A DNA stretch of 64,000 bases from Epiperipatus broadwayi (GCA_028023455.1 JAQFVV010000032.1:3410001-3474000), one strand, 5' to 3'. Counted from the first letter of the stretch, positions 25,085-38,012 are shown. Numbers and translations are program-made. Notes: generated by a model not told the origin, from the letters alone.

Positions 25085-25768
25085 TTAAACTATGTCAGGT
25101 GGTTCCTTCTTTCTTTCTACTAATTCACTAACATAAATTATACTCCATATTCTCACATCTATAAAGTTTTCTGCTTTATCTCTTTCTCTCTCCATTCTAT
25201 TTTCTACCTTGTAAATCAGAAAACCTTTAAGCTTCACAGACCTCCATATTTTTCCTAACCATGAATATTTTTTCTTACGCTTTCTCTTTGTTTTAAATCT
25301 ACATCTACAGCGAATGTGAACATTTACTTTAAACCTTTTATTTTTAATTCTTTGTAAAAACTCTTTTACGCTATTTTCTACCTTGAACTTATATCTCTCA
25401 TCTATTTCTTGATCTACATTTGTTTCTACTTTCTCTGTAGCAATGCTATCTGATTCTAATTCAATTTTCATTTCCAAACTACTATATTTACCACTATCTG
25501 ACTCTACTATCTCTTTCATGACCTCAACTTCCTTACTTTCTTTGAAAAAAGCTACTTCTATGATCTCTTGATTTTTTTCTACCTTTCCTGTTATTATTTC
25601 TTTTATTTTTCTAATCATTTCTACTTTGAACTTTTGCTGGCTTTGTTCAAATTTCTGACACAATTCTTTTTTAAGAGCTTGCTGACTTTGCACAATTTTT
25701 TGTGTCATATCCATTATCATTTTCATCAACATCTGCATCTCAGATATCTCTTCTTTCTCTTTTCCCAC
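25085..25768 (-). CDS. coiled-coil gag-like protein of element E2
   Basis: An uninterrupted 227-codon ORF starts about 440 bases inside the right-hand LTR, the place of gag in E4. Residues 1-110 are rich in Lys, Glu, Gln, Met and Ile with heptad-like spacing (MQMLMKMIMDMTQKIVQSQQ) and should form a coiled coil, as in the N-terminal gag of E4. A strongly basic cluster (CRCRFKTKRKRKKKYSW, about residues 154-170) follows and could bind nucleic acid. No zinc knuckle or capsid-like core is visible. I infer a truncated or reorganised gag. It could also be an accessory protein retained by a non-autonomous element. The upstream sequence is the E2 leader, and nothing coding follows. Staying open for 684 bases is notable in an otherwise non-coding interior. 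Confidence 0.6.
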   Translation of the reverse strand: MGKEKEEISEMQMLMKMIMDMTQKIVQSQQALKKELCQKFEQSQQKFKVEMIRKIKEIITGKVEKNQEIIEVAFFKESKEVEVMKEIVESDSGKYSSLEMKIELESDSIATEKVETNVDQEIDERYKFKVENSVKEFLQRIKNKRFKVNVHIRCRCRFKTKRKRKKKYSWLGKIWRSVKLKGFLIYKVENRMERERDKAENFIDVRIWSIIYVSELVERKKEPPDIV

Positions 25769-26186
25769 TAATTGAGGATTTTAAAAATATATTGGGCTTT
25801 CTTTCAGCTCCATTTCTCTATTCATAGTTATGCTATTACTTTTTATTTTTTTAAAATTATATTTTTCATTAACAAATCAAATATTCTTATTGTTTATTTA
25901 TTTTTTCTTACTAAGTCGGAAACACGCTGACTTCGCCCCCTTTGTCCATTTCCTCTACCCAATCTTAATGCTTTAACTCTACCCATATTACCCAATTGTC
26001 TCTGATTTAACATAATGATTTATTTTAAATAATGTAAATAGCATAAATCTCTTTTCATTAAAAATAAAAGTTTTTGGTCAATTCTTTTTTTAAAATTAAA
26101 ACACTTTTACATACATAATTTAGCTTTTGTATAAAAATTTTTCGAACAAGAAACAAAGTATTTAGTTACTATTGTTTCTTAGGTCC

Positions 26187-26208
26187 AGCCCCAAGTTGGG
26201 TATAGCCA
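26187..26208 (-). promoter_or_regulatory. E2 primer-binding site, tRNA-Lys-like
   Basis: On the minus strand, two bases after the LTR, the sequence is TGGCTATACCCAACTTGGGG followed by CTGGAC. The well-known tRNA-Lys(CUU) site is TGGCGCCCAACGTGGGGC. The match is imperfect but shares TGG, CCCAAC and TGGGGC-type blocks in order. Confidence 0.6.
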
Positions 26209-26210
26209 TT

Positions 26211-27896
26211 TGTACCAGCTTCTAATATGTGCTGTCAAAACACTGGCCTCTTAGGCAGAGAAGAACATACTCGGAGAGTATGTATGCTCAAATGATAGCT
26301 ATAAAATATATAACTAGCATTACATTTCCAGGACATACCTTCTTCTTGACTGTTGAGTTCAACACCAGAGTTGAAAGCACTTTTTTGTTTGTGTATAAAC
26401 ACATGCACCAGTTAATTATCCAAGAATGAATAAATAACATGCTTGGAGCAATGGCCACTAACTCAATGCCTAATTATCCACGACTAGCTCAGCTGTTTGT
26501 AATCACTAATAGATTATACATAATTAGTGGTTAAAAGAATTGTAAAAGGAATTTATAAAAAAAATTGTTAGAAGGAATTGATAAAAAGAATTGACTGACA
26601 AATAAAGTTTAATTTTAAAGACAATTTATTAACTAACATTAATTTACTAAATTTAAACATCTTTATAATTTTTTAATTAATATAACACACACACATTTTA
26701 AATTAACATTTCTAAACTAGTTTAAATATTCTTGTAGATTTTAATAATAGAACACTGGTATTTATATAATTTAACTAATAACATTGATATAGTGATCATG
26801 CACATATTAACTCATACACTTACATATATAATAATAAAGTATTACATAACATTTGAAACTTAAACACACATATCTATAGTTCATTTTATGTATGATTATA
26901 TAGTTCAAATTACTTGTCTCTGTAGGATTTACGAATTACAGTGGTGGTTACTATATATAAAAGAGAACAATAAAATGTTTTATCTAGGATTTTTGGAACA
27001 TGGATATTACTTGTTGTTGGCTGCTTCTGACGGAATATATCTAACTGGTTAGATTTGACATTTCTTGAAGAGATTTGATGCTAATCCATTGGTTTTATTC
27101 CTGGAGACAGTTGAACATTGGCGGAGGATTTCTAAGCTGTTATGCAGACATTATTTCACGGGCAGGTTTTGATGATCTTTTTGGACTGAAGGGCTGAAGT
27201 AAAGCGTATATTCCCAAAAGCTGTTCAACACCGCATTTCTGTTTCTGGATACATAATATAAACTGCACTGTTATCTGAACTGAAACAAGATTGTCACTGG
27301 AAACTAGGCTGAACTGATGTCCAATAAAAATCTGGCTATTTATATATGCAAAGTGTTTTTGTTTTAATATTCTCTGGCAATGTGTGTTGTCAAAATTTTA
27401 TTGATAACTAATCCTTTGACAATGTGTTTTTGAAGATTGTTTAATTAGTAGTAGCTTTCATAAACATGTTGTTTTTATATCTTTAATTAGTAGCCCACCG
27501 CTGGTGTGGTTTTTTAAAATCTTTATTTAACTTAATAGCCATCACTGTGTTTTCCAAATATAATTTCTTTTTATCTTTCATTTATATATATATATATTTT
27601 AATATTATTCTAACACGCATACATTTATTTACACTCGCACGCACATATATAATTTATTATAATAAGCTCGAATGAAAAGAGATTTATATTTTTTAAACTT
27701 TAAATTATTTATTTTTATGAATACTAATTAAAAAAACTGTTTACTTCCCTTTATAACACTTTTAGTTTGACCTTTTCTAATGAAACACCCTTCTGATTAA
27801 TTAATTGTAACTTTTATTTCAAAACTTTTATGTAAGATTATTTTTAATAATTTTTTTTAGATAAATTAGTATGTGCCAATTTCAATATTGATATAA
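26211..27896 (-). repeat. E2 LTR, right copy (5' LTR)
   Basis: Direct repeat of 21788-23482. Its outer end runs into gatataatatatata, replacing the expected ggtaca. Confidence 0.85.
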
Positions 27897-30382
27897 TATA
27901 TATAAAGATTTATTTAATGTTTTATTTCATGTTCCACATAATGTTAATAGATTGATAAATAATTAAAAAAATAATATATCTTTCAAATAAAAGAGTAATA
28001 TCATTTATCAAATTTTATGTAAGTGCACGGTTTATACATAGGTGAATTGAGATGTAGACTTGAGAAAAGGTTAAAAGTGCATCAATTATTATATAAACAT
28101 ATAAATAATAATAATAATAATAATTTAATAATAGCTTTTGTTTTTTTTTGATTAGGAAAAAACATATGAGTTTATCTTCAATTTTGATCTTGAAAATGTT
28201 AAGATTCTTCCAGAGAAGAGAAACCATTAAAAAAAAAATTAAAAAGGCAATTTTTATAAATAAAAATAGAATATTTATAATTAATTAATTTCTAAAATCT
28301 TGGGATATAATTTGATGATGTGTACTATCACTATATTTGAATTAAAATGGTTTTCAGTTGAAGAAGATTAAGAAATCAACTAAAAGTACTTCTGTGATTT
28401 GTTATAGTTGTTATAAATATATTATCACCATTATATTTCATTATTTTTATTACAATATTTATTCCATAATGGACAATTTATTTTATTTACAGTTATTACT
28501 AATCTGTAAATAAATTATTGTTTATTATTATTTACTTAAATATTGTGAGATTTCAATTACTTTTATATAAAATATTGACAGATCGAAATATCAAATCCAT
28601 AGTCTATTTTATCTAGGAATAATTCATGTAATCCTTGATTTTGCCTGATATTATAAATTGTGAGTTATGTATTAGTCAGACTAATCTATGAAGTATATAG
28701 AGGGGTACATAAAGACTAAAATATTATGAAGAAAATTGTGACAAATTATATTAGTATAGAAACAAAGTATATCTCTGGAATATTTCCTCATAATATTCAC
28801 CAGATGGTGCCCATATTTTGATAATAATGATGAACTCACTTTTTGAAGGATGGAATAAGTCATCATAGATATTAACATATGTAAGGATATAGTCACATAT
28901 TGTATATCATCAATGCATCAGAAGACCATTACAATATATAAACAAAAATACACTGTATATATAAAATTCTTGGGTTAATTAGAAGATAATTCGCTAATCT
29001 TTTTATAACAGCTTTCAAACAATAGTATTGAAGAAGATATTTATTAGTATTGTGAATTTGCAAATGATGAAGATTTGAGCGTCTTCTAATCTTAAGAGTA
29101 GTTGGATATCCACTTACAGTCTAATATCGGATGACTGTAGACTAACTATAGTTAGCTAGTTGAAAAAGAAAAATCATATGAATATACAGGTAATTACACT
29201 TTGATAATAATTACATTTAATACAATATACGTGTAATGTGTATATATATTAAAGCAAACAATTAACAAACTGGAGATTAGAAAAATGTAAAATATTGACG
29301 AGATTTGAACCTTCTCTTGTCTTTGGACAAAAGACAATAAATAATTGCTCCTGCAGAAATATCATTCAATTTGTGTTTTATTTCCATCTGTTAATCCTTA
29401 AGTTTAAAATAATCAAAGTTTTAATATATGTATTTTACTATTAAAATTTTATTATGTTTTTGGATAATTGTAATTATTTATTAATTTATTAAATATAACA
29501 AGTTTTTATTTAAACCACACAAATGTTAATGTTAAACATTAAATTCTACAAAGAACGCATTCCTCTATTTAGTCTATTATATGCAGATATAATCTTATAA
29601 ACATTCGGATATTTGCCAGCATACCTACGACCTGAGATTAGAATCAGAAGAAAAATTTTAAAGTAGCGAAAAATTTCCAAGCGAGGTTTTATATAACTGG
29701 CTAAAGCCAATTCTTAGCTAGCCATTTAATTATTGATCTGCAAATGAGTATTTAGCTATTTTTAGCTAGAAGGCAAAATTAAAAAAGAAAATTTCAAAAC
29801 CCTCTCTATTCGCAAAAAATAACTAGCCTTGTGAGTACTGGCTTTTTTTTCATTATTACTCTGTGGAGTGATGTAGAAACGCCTTGTCTTGTAGGGGGTT
29901 ATTTAATGCTGTTTTAGCTTTTAAGTATATATAAATTAGTGACTACTGTTGTGTCGTTTGTTGCCTCAAAAAGATAATATAATAGTTTTTAAAATAGCAA
30001 AACCACCATGATTTATTTAAATGCCATACTTTTCACATTTAACTTCTTTTATCGAGATTTTCTAGAAAATAATTATAACTTGTATGCTATTTAATTGTCA
30101 ATTAGATATTGTGGCCAAATGTATTTGACATCTGCTTGGCCTTAGGCAAATTATTATAACAATAGACGACAAAATTCGATAGAATTGTATTTATTTCACT
30201 TTGATGAGAAAAAAAATCATATGCTGTTTATATATATATTTAAATATGCTACTCAATTAAATTATTATCTCATTCTTTATAATCTGTATTTTAAAATAAA
30301 AAAATAAAGTTTTTAGTGAACCCATTTAAATTGGAAACACATGTGAATTAATTACACTTATTTCAACTAAAGTTAGAATATT
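27897..30382. other. AT-rich non-coding stretch, no gene seen
   Basis: A patch at 29600-29860 is less AT-rich and repeats gctagcc/ggctaaagcc-type motifs. It was not identified. No exon was recognised. Confidence 0.5.
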
Positions 30383-30577
30383 TTCCCATTAGTATATCTT
30401 TATACTATCTATGTTACCACTTGGCTGCAAAAAAAAAAAAAAAAATTGACATTAACTAAAAGAAGATTATTTTAGATAAATGTATAGTATTTTCCTATTG
30501 GATCTATTTTTATACTATCTATGTTACTACTTGGATGAAAAAAAAGCTTGACATTAACTAAAAGAAGATGCTTTGAT
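30383..30577. repeat. tandem duplication of about 100 bp
   Basis: Two similar blocks share tttatactatctatgttac, an A-run, and ttgacattaactaaaagaag. They lie at the 3' edge of the gag remnant. The second copy is longer on its left side. Confidence 0.7.
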
Positions 30578-31728
30578 TCTTCTTTGAGGTCAAAGAGGAA
30601 CTGAACAGTTTTGTTTATCCTCATATACTCATTCCAAAAATTGCTCATTATAGCTTGACAGTAATCACCATAAGTTTGAAGCCTCTCAAACAATGTCTGC
30701 CACAATTCTTTTGACAAAGAATAAAGATTATTGCTAGCAAAAACACTCAAGGTAAATAGCTTTTTCAGCTTGTTCCATTAGATTCTCATCGTATTCCCCT
30801 TTAAAAACCTTTGCATTAATAAATTGTGAGGTATTCCGACTCATGAAACAACCACCAGTTCCATGGTTGGATTCACTTTATAGCTTTCAGGAAATTGACT
30901 ACATCTGCAATTAGGCCATCCCCCATTTTCAGAATTCACCAAGGCTACTTTATCATTAGAGTAACTCTTGGTCCTGACAGCAACTGAATTTAATTCCTCA
31001 ACTTGAACACATAGATTAAAGACACCTTTTCACACCCCATACTTACATTTTTCAAGAATATTTGTTTCACTGGATTCTGTGCACTCATTGATTTGTGTTA
31101 ATTTCACATAAATATCTTCTAATCTGATGTCTATTTTCTGAAAATGACTGAAGATGGTGCTAGTAATAATGTTTATCTTTTCACACATCTCACACATTTT
31201 GTCATCATTAGTCTGTTGGATTACTTTCTCAAGGTCAGCAGTGATTTTAACTTCAACCTTCATTTCAACATATACTGTCCACAAAGAGATTCCTGTCTTG
31301 CACTTAAATGCTTGGAATTCACTTCTTAAAACCTTATTGTCCTCAGTAATCTGCTTCTGCAAATTGCAGCACTCTTTTCTCAACTTCTTGAATTTCATTG
31401 ATATTATTTGAGTTTTCTCCCTCTTCTCCTCATTAGATTTATAAAACTTTACTCTCAGAAAAATAGCTTCAATTCTGGCTTCTTCACTAATGGCCATTGT
31501 TTCTTTCCTACACTCTTTTAACTCTACCACAAATTTGGTCTCTAATCTCTTGGATTTTCTATCTATTAATGCCTTTAACTCAGCAGAATTGCTATCAATT
31601 TTGGCATTGACTGTTTTCAACTCAGTAGAGTTAGTATTGAAGTCATTTCTCATTTCTTTCATCATGTTCATTAGGTCAGACAAACTAACACAAGACCCTC
31701 CCAGCATTTTTTTAGTATTGTCCATCAT
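30472..31728 (-). pseudogene. decayed gypsy-type gag (fifth element)
   Basis: The first 232 codons (31728-31030) are open and read as a coiled coil with repeated NSAELK/NSTELK-type motifs and many Lys/Glu. Downstream the reading frame breaks. In another frame the 92-codon stretch 30750-30472 contains LWQTLFERLQTYGDYCQAIM then SNFWNEY. This lines up with the gag core of E4 (SLFDKPTTFGDFHCVILACF then WSED). The segment between carries stops and at least one frameshift but still shows a FKGEYDENLMEQ-like patch matching E4 FSGESRENPLEY. No LTR or pol was found beside it. An (AAT)n microsatellite lies just upstream. I infer an old gypsy insertion reduced to gag. Confidence 0.7.
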
Positions 31729-31751
31729 ACTTATATTAAAGTTAGTCTATC

Positions 31752-31833
<82 letters not shown>

Positions 31834-31849
31834 CAACAACAACAACAAC

Positions 31850-31881
<32 letters not shown>
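31752..31881. repeat. (AAT)n/(AAC)n microsatellite
   Basis: Thirty-odd AAT units, then about seven AAC units, then more AAT. A long poly-Asn frame through it is an artefact of the repeat. Confidence 0.95.
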
Positions 31882-31885
<4 letters not shown>

Positions 31886-34800
31886 TTCACATATATTTTA
31901 GACTAGATTTATGCAAACTACCTGAGAGTTGTTACCTTTACCTACATCCAAAAATAATCATTACACCAAACACACATAGAACAGAGGGAATAAGCAATAC
32001 TATCAAAAAATGTTTTGCCTTTGTCCCAAAGATCAAACTCTTCATTTGGGTAGCCATACTTCTCTTTTCTATTTTAATGCCCCACTTAAATATTATTGGC
32101 ATTGTCATGCATAAAGAAAAATACTATTACTCTATCAGTATATCAAACCACATATATCACTTATTGGGTTACAAAAAAATGTATTCAGAATATACTTAAG
32201 TTCAAAGCAATACTGAAATTTAAAATTTTGATGCTCATGGCTGAAAATGCCTAATTGTAGTAGCAATATACAACAAAATGAGCTCAAATATTTAAATAAG
32301 CCATGCAATTCACACATAGGCAAGTGAAATGAATATACTGTTATATTTATAACTGTCCCTATATAAAAATGATGATCACTTATTGGCTTTATAATTTGGA
32401 TATTATTTGTATACCTATGTCAAAATCTTGTTACCAATGAATCTTGTATAAGTCAAGAAATTTTATACTCTCCTGAATCATATGTGATCTCAATCTTAGT
32501 TAATTGATCAATTTTTGAATCCATAGTTGTCATGCCAAAATGTAGTAGTACATAGTGTAAGGGTGAAGATCTGCCTTTATTCAATGAAAGCTTTCTTATG
32601 TTCCATAGATTTGGAAAGCCTTAATGTATTGATACACAGGGCATGCATATGCTAGAAAAGAGCACCTTCACAGACTTAGTAGTCAACATACAATAAGCTT
32701 GACCTCATAATCCTCCCCCATAAATAATCTACAGTCAGAGTTTAGTATTACAAGAACTGACAAGATGTAAATATCTTCTTAAGATCTAGACAAGAATTGA
32801 TGGAAAGATTTTATTGAATATAATTTATATCTACTACTAGCTAGATAGCTGCAGATGATGTTCGTAATGTATTGAAATGGTTAATAGACGAAAATATAAT
32901 AATATATTAATGTTTAGGCAAGTGATAGCGGCATTGCAATACTCTCAGAATAAATTGATCAAATTCACAATAATCCCATGTCGATTTAATAAGTGATAGA
33001 ACAAAATTAAATAACTCATAAAACATTTAAGTAAAATAAGTGATGTATGCTTTATTCACACTTTGAAGATTTGTTTTCATGTTAAATGGCAATAATAATA
33101 ACAGTATCACTAAACAAAAAACATCTCTTTGCAATTTTTTTTATGTGACTTTACTGTCATTTAAATTCACAATATTTATTAACAATATTCATTAGACTGT
33201 GTTTATATTTGCATAAATATAATCTATATTTTAAAATAAGTAAAATACAATGGGAACTAGCAATGACAGTAATGTTATATTATAATCAAATGGCTAAGGA
33301 TCATAGACACATTTTAAAGGTAAAACATTATTAGTTTTATAATAAAAAAATCATAAATTTAGGTGCTCTCTTTGTATTAATGTATGTAAATCTTATAGAT
33401 TACATTCTTTTTGAGAAGTCAAAGGTGAACCTGCAAGTTATTTATTTACAAAATTCTACATTGTGATCTAAGAAACTATATATGTATGCAGACTCAGCTA
33501 TATCAAGTTTACTTTTGAGAGTCTACTAAGAAGTCATCACCATGCTAGAATAAATTCAATTAGTATTCCTCATGGTTAGCTCTTGTGAAAGATAAAAATG
33601 AATACTGAGTTGTGGATCTACAACTGGGTGTATAATATATATTGTTAATCTAAGAAATTACTTTGGCAAATGTATTTTATGATTGAGTTATAAACAAAAA
33701 TTCAGTTAAATTTTAGTACGCATGTAGACAGTCTTCATCAATATACACATAATAAATTAATGTCAAATATTTAATAAATAATAATTACACTTTGCATGCA
33801 TTATATCTATTCACCATTACAATAGTCATTCACTCAACTCTCACAGATGAGTATCTTTTTTATATGCAATGAGAATTTGCTGTCATGAAAGCATATACAG
33901 CAACAAGTTAATGCAGTATTAATATCAACTAAAATTAATGGAAAATATAATTGATTATGATAATGATCATCCATAATATAAATGTAAAATAAGAACAAAA
34001 GACTGTCTTAACTATATAATTATATATATTCATAAGAGAATGACAAATATATATGCTTTGCATGATACATCTATGGCATTCTTAATTGATCAGTATGTTA
34101 AAGAGATAGTCATTACTCAGGTTCTCAGGAGAATAATCACTTCTCTTTGATTTATTTAAAGTAAGACCATGTTTATTAATCTCAGCTAATTCTTTTTTTT
34201 AACTCCTATTTTTAGGGCTAAATTCATGTAGAACTAAAGACAATGTATATACCATAATGTTTGTTAAATGTAATAAGATATTATATCAGTAATCAACAGA
34301 GATCCATACAAAAAGAATTAATAATACACCCCATGATATAGATGTTTATGTAAAAAATCATAATACTTTTGAGACACAAAATATAATTATATAGCAGATA
34401 ATGATACTATTAATATTTATTTAATTAATAATTTTGATTGAATTATATAACCAAGATCAAGTTAACATGAAATTTTTAATTTATAATACTTTTTTCTTTT
34501 TTTCTTTTAAGTAATAAAAAATTAAAATGATATAAATTTTTAATTAATTTTATTTAATACGAATATAGAATTATGTATCACTTATACACTTTTTCTCTTC
34601 AAGCTTTAATTATTATTAATTTCACTGTGCATTTGTATATGTTTATTTCACACATATAACACAAGATATATTTAAAAAAAAAAAATTAAAATTTTGATAT
34701 AATTACTAGAAATTGGATATTCTTCTATTTAATTATTATACTGGTAAGTTTAAATAAAATTACAATTATAAATGTTGTGGTGAAGAATTACCTGAATAAA

Positions 34801-35310
34801 TTAGAAGTTGTTCTTCTTTTTAAAAATCTGAATAAATATATAATTATTTCTTAATGGAAGATTTATTAACATTTAATTTTAATTTGATTTAATTATTTTT
34901 CACTAAGAATTTAATAATTTTCTAGGGCAAATAATTAATAGAATATGGATTTAGATAATAGTGCTTCAATAGGCTTTTCAATGTAGGCAAGTTTATCCTA
35001 GGAAAAAGCATAATATTGGTACTAAGTAGCCCATTTCAGTCTTTCAGTTTTCTCTAACCTTATATAGTTTTGGTCCCCAATGATGCCCTGAGAGTGTGAG
35101 TCAATTCAGCACTCTTCTGATATCTTAATAATTCTCATTCTCACTATAATTTTAATAAATATTAACTTAAAGTAATTTTATTCTGCTTTTAATACATTTA
35201 CTTGAAAAAAAAAATTTCCAAAGAAGTAATGTATTTTTCCCAATATGTTTACTTGACTGCATTTATTTTTCTTAAGAATTAAATGATATATTTGACAAAC
35301 AGTCTAATCT
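31882..35310. other. AT-rich non-coding stretch, no gene seen
   Basis: Only short low-complexity open frames are present. There is no shared repeat, splice-bounded exon or RNA gene that I can support. Confidence 0.5.
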
Positions 35311-35311
35311 T

Positions 35312-35406
35312 CTAGTCAGTGCGACTGCCTTTCACTTGCAGGCAGTTGCCCGGGTTGCGGGTTCGCGTCCCGGCCGATGCTATGACACTTTAAAAAAAAA
35401 AAAAAA
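35312..35406 (+). repeat. tRNA-Ala-like SINE, copy 2
   Basis: From tctagtcagtgcgactgcc to ggccgatgctatgacacttt followed by an A tail. It has a short insertion in the anticodon arm (tttcact). The B-box-like GGGTTCGCGTCCC is intact. Confidence 0.8.
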
Positions 35407-35460
35407 TTGCCTTTACATTTTTAAAATTTTAACGAAAATGAAAAAAATCTACAATAAAAT

Positions 35461-35566
35461 AAGAGGTCAGCGCGACTGCCTTACAAGCAGTTGCCCGGGT
35501 TGCGGGTTCGTGTCCCGGCCGATGCTATGACACTTCAAAAAAATAAAAAAATAAAATAAAACCCTA
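35461..35566 (+). repeat. tRNA-Ala-like SINE, copy 3
   Basis: From aagaggtcagcgcgactgcc to gatgctatgacacttc plus an A-rich tail. It lacks the first acceptor-stem bases seen in copies 1 and 4, so it looks 5' truncated. It lies about 150 bp downstream of copy 2 in the same orientation. Confidence 0.8.
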
Positions 35567-35840
35567 TATATAATACAACATTTGAAATTACCCATTGTTC
35601 TTTCTTAAGTTATAATTAGATTTAATTTTCATTTATTGATCTTACCAAAATATCAATTTTAGAAATTCTTAACTACTATTACTTTTTAAACATACTAGTA
35701 TATATAAATGACATAATATATATTAAATAGCATCTCCACTAATATTGAAGTTTTTAATTAAATTTATGATTGTTAATACTTAATTTTGTATATATATATA
35801 TGAATAATTCAAATCTGTTTATTAAAAAATTGTGATTTAA

Positions 35841-35953
35841 GTACGTTTATACGCAACTATAAAGAAGGTTGTTATTTCTATAAATTAATTATGGCTTAGC
35901 GCTAATTAATTTATAAAAATAACAAGGTTCTCTATAGTTGCATATAAGCGCAT
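35841..35953. repeat. fold-back sequence F1 (51 bp arms)
   Basis: Arms 35841-35891 and 35903-35953 are reverse complements at most positions, with mismatches mainly at the outer end. The 11-base loop is tggcttagcgc. The loop motif recurs in the fold-back at 40.4 kb. Confidence 0.9.
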
Positions 35954-36184
35954 TTATCCCAGTTATTATATTATGTATAGAAGAAGTACACACAGCTAAC
36001 GTCGTTATTAAAAATTTGTAAAAATTATTATCTAGGAATATCAACTACTTAAAAAAATTGAAAAATTATTATTTGTTGTTAAAATAAAATTAATAGTAAA
36101 ACTTAAATCTTGCAGTAGATAAGATATATACAATTTAATATTGAATAAAATATTTAAAGTTTCTGATAGATTCTAAATTACTGA

Positions 36185-36421
36185 AACACACATGCTTATT
36201 ATATACGTGTGTCTATACATGTAATATATATAGTATATGAGCACAGACTTTCACGTAACCCACCACTCTCCACACTGTCTCATAACACTGATACACTTGA
36301 ACACATATATGTTGAAAAGATAAATAATCACCAATATACGTTTCGGTCCAGATTACCATCTTCACACATATATGCTATAAGTTCTCATATATATATATAA
36401 GTGCTCATATATATATATATA
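36185..36421 (+). repeat. composite repeat family R, copy 1
   Basis: It matches 40177-40398 from the ttattatatac/gtgtctac region through gagcacagactttcaygtaa to atgttgaaaagataaataat. It ends in the (TA)n tract that hosts element E3. Its minus strand near 36338-36364 carries a hammerhead-like motif, described among the findings. Confidence 0.8.
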
Positions 36422-37806
36422 TTATAACGTTTTCCCTTTTGCTAGGCCTCTACACGCTAATATAAACTGCACGTGAGTTGATCAAGCTATGTCAAAAAAG
36501 AAGAAAGTTATATTTCTATTCTAAAAACATAGCTATATTTCCTGATCAACTCAGCCTATTAATTGTTGAGAATTGTGCTATTGACAAAATCAGCTTTTAA
36601 TTTATTTAATCTGGGCGCCAGAATTCCTAAGAATTTGCTGAAATCACCATATAACATCTCACAAATAAAAAAAATACTTTTAAGCTAATCGGTATTACAT
36701 CATACCGTAACGAGAATTATTTTTTTAAGATTATTATTCCTGGGCTTATTCAAACATATTGGCAAAGGTAAATTCCGTTTTAAATCTTATTAAACTAATA
36801 ATAAATTTAATACTAAAAAAATAATAACTTTATTATTAATAATGCACAATGAAAAAGATTGATAAAAGTAAAATCTCTTTTATTCTAACAAACAGAAATA
36901 TTTAACGTTAAATTGTTAATTAAACTGGAGAGAACACACACTAATTCGGATATAAATCAATTAATAAAAAAAACAATTTCACAATTACAGTTCACTTCCA
37001 AATTTCTTTTAGAAAGTTCCTAAAATGAATGTCCCTTGCACAAGAAAATTAATGTCTCTATCGGGACTGTTTAAACATATTTTTAAAAATTGTTTGCAAA
37101 CATTTAATTTTGTCACAATCGGGAATAATGAATCATAGCTTACCGGTAAGTTTTGTGAATTCATGAAGATTGTAGCTTACTATGCATAGTTTTTTGGGTT
37201 AGAATTGAGCTCGGCCTTTGATTATTAGTTGATCTTGTAGTCTGTTCCGAAAGCTAGTCGCAGAGGCTTCTCTAGTATCCATCTTCTTAATCATGTCAGC
37301 TAAAGCCCCAGTCTACTCCCGCATGAAGGATTATTTCATCGTGAAGTGGTCTTGGATTTAATAATCCAAAACCAGCCAAAGGAAAAACAGAAAAACAAGA
37401 CATTCTTCAAACTGATCTCTGCCTTTTATACTCTCTAGAGGCCCAGTTTTCCGACTTCTGCGCATGCTAATATCATGGCGTTTTGTGTTTATAATCTTAT
37501 ACAGTCTTTATCATTTTTCAATTACTAAGTTCTCATTTTTTTTATCAAGTTTTTTGGCCATGTTTAATTAGCTAAAATATTTTTCTTTTAGCTTATCTTT
37601 TTACTTGCTTTTGGAATTCCTTTGTTCTCTCTAATTCTACTTTTATTTCCAGTTAAGTAAAAAAAAATACGAAAGAAAAATTTAACTTTCATTGTACGTT
37701 ATTTTTTTAAAAAAAAAAATTAGTCAAAAAAAATCTAAATTTACTTTTATTTTTTAGCTCTTACCAAATGCCAATATATTTGCAACATATATAAATAAAC
37801 GTTACA
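36422..37806 (-). repeat. E3 LTR, left copy (3' LTR)
   Basis: It aligns base for base with 38539-39926 and ends ataaacgttaca. Confidence 0.88.
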
Positions 37807-37844
37807 ATACCACCAGTGCCAGGAGATGAGAATAAAATAGGGGT

Positions 37845-38012
37845 TTACACTAATTTTATTCTTAAGTTTTTTAAATTCATATTCGTGTTGTTGTTTTTTT
37901 TTTGTAGTAGCGTGCTGATATATTCCGTAGACTCATTCAACAAGCGATGTTCGGCTTTAACGCCCACTTTTAGGTCTAACACGGCGGGAATGGAAAATAT
38001 TTCAACATTCAT
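37845..38012 (-). CDS. small ORF in E3 interior, unknown
   Basis: A 55-codon ORF starting MNVEIFSIPAVLDLKVGVKA with a Lys/Asn-rich C-terminus. The first 36 codons have balanced composition and lie in one of the GC-richest parts of the interior. An in-frame stop lies just upstream of the start region. It has no recognised domain. It may be a coding remnant of the parental element or chance. Confidence 0.3.
   Translation of the reverse strand: MNVEIFSIPAVLDLKVGVKAEHRLLNESTEYISTLLQKKNNNTNMNLKNLRIKLV

Larger units (their letters stand above)
21788..27896 (-). mobile_element. E2: LTR element with one coiled-coil ORF (LARD-like)
   Basis: Direct repeats 21788-23482 and 26211-27896 begin TGTACCAG on the plus strand. 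The left copy ends TTGGTACA; in the right copy this end has mutated to a TA-rich sequence. On the minus strand the right LTR is followed, after two bases, by TGGCTATACCCAACTTGGGG, resembling the complement of the tRNA-Lys 3' end. The left LTR is preceded by a purine-rich tract. The orientation is therefore minus. The interior has a leader, one ORF of 227 codons and long non-coding sequence but no protease, reverse transcriptase or integrase, as in large retrotransposon derivatives. The LTRs differ more than those of E3 or E4, so this is probably an older insertion. Confidence 0.85.

Noticed and set aside
31490-31906. 138-codon ORF with long poly-Asn
   Set aside because: It is the translation of the (AAT)n/(AAC)n microsatellite antisense to the gag fossil.
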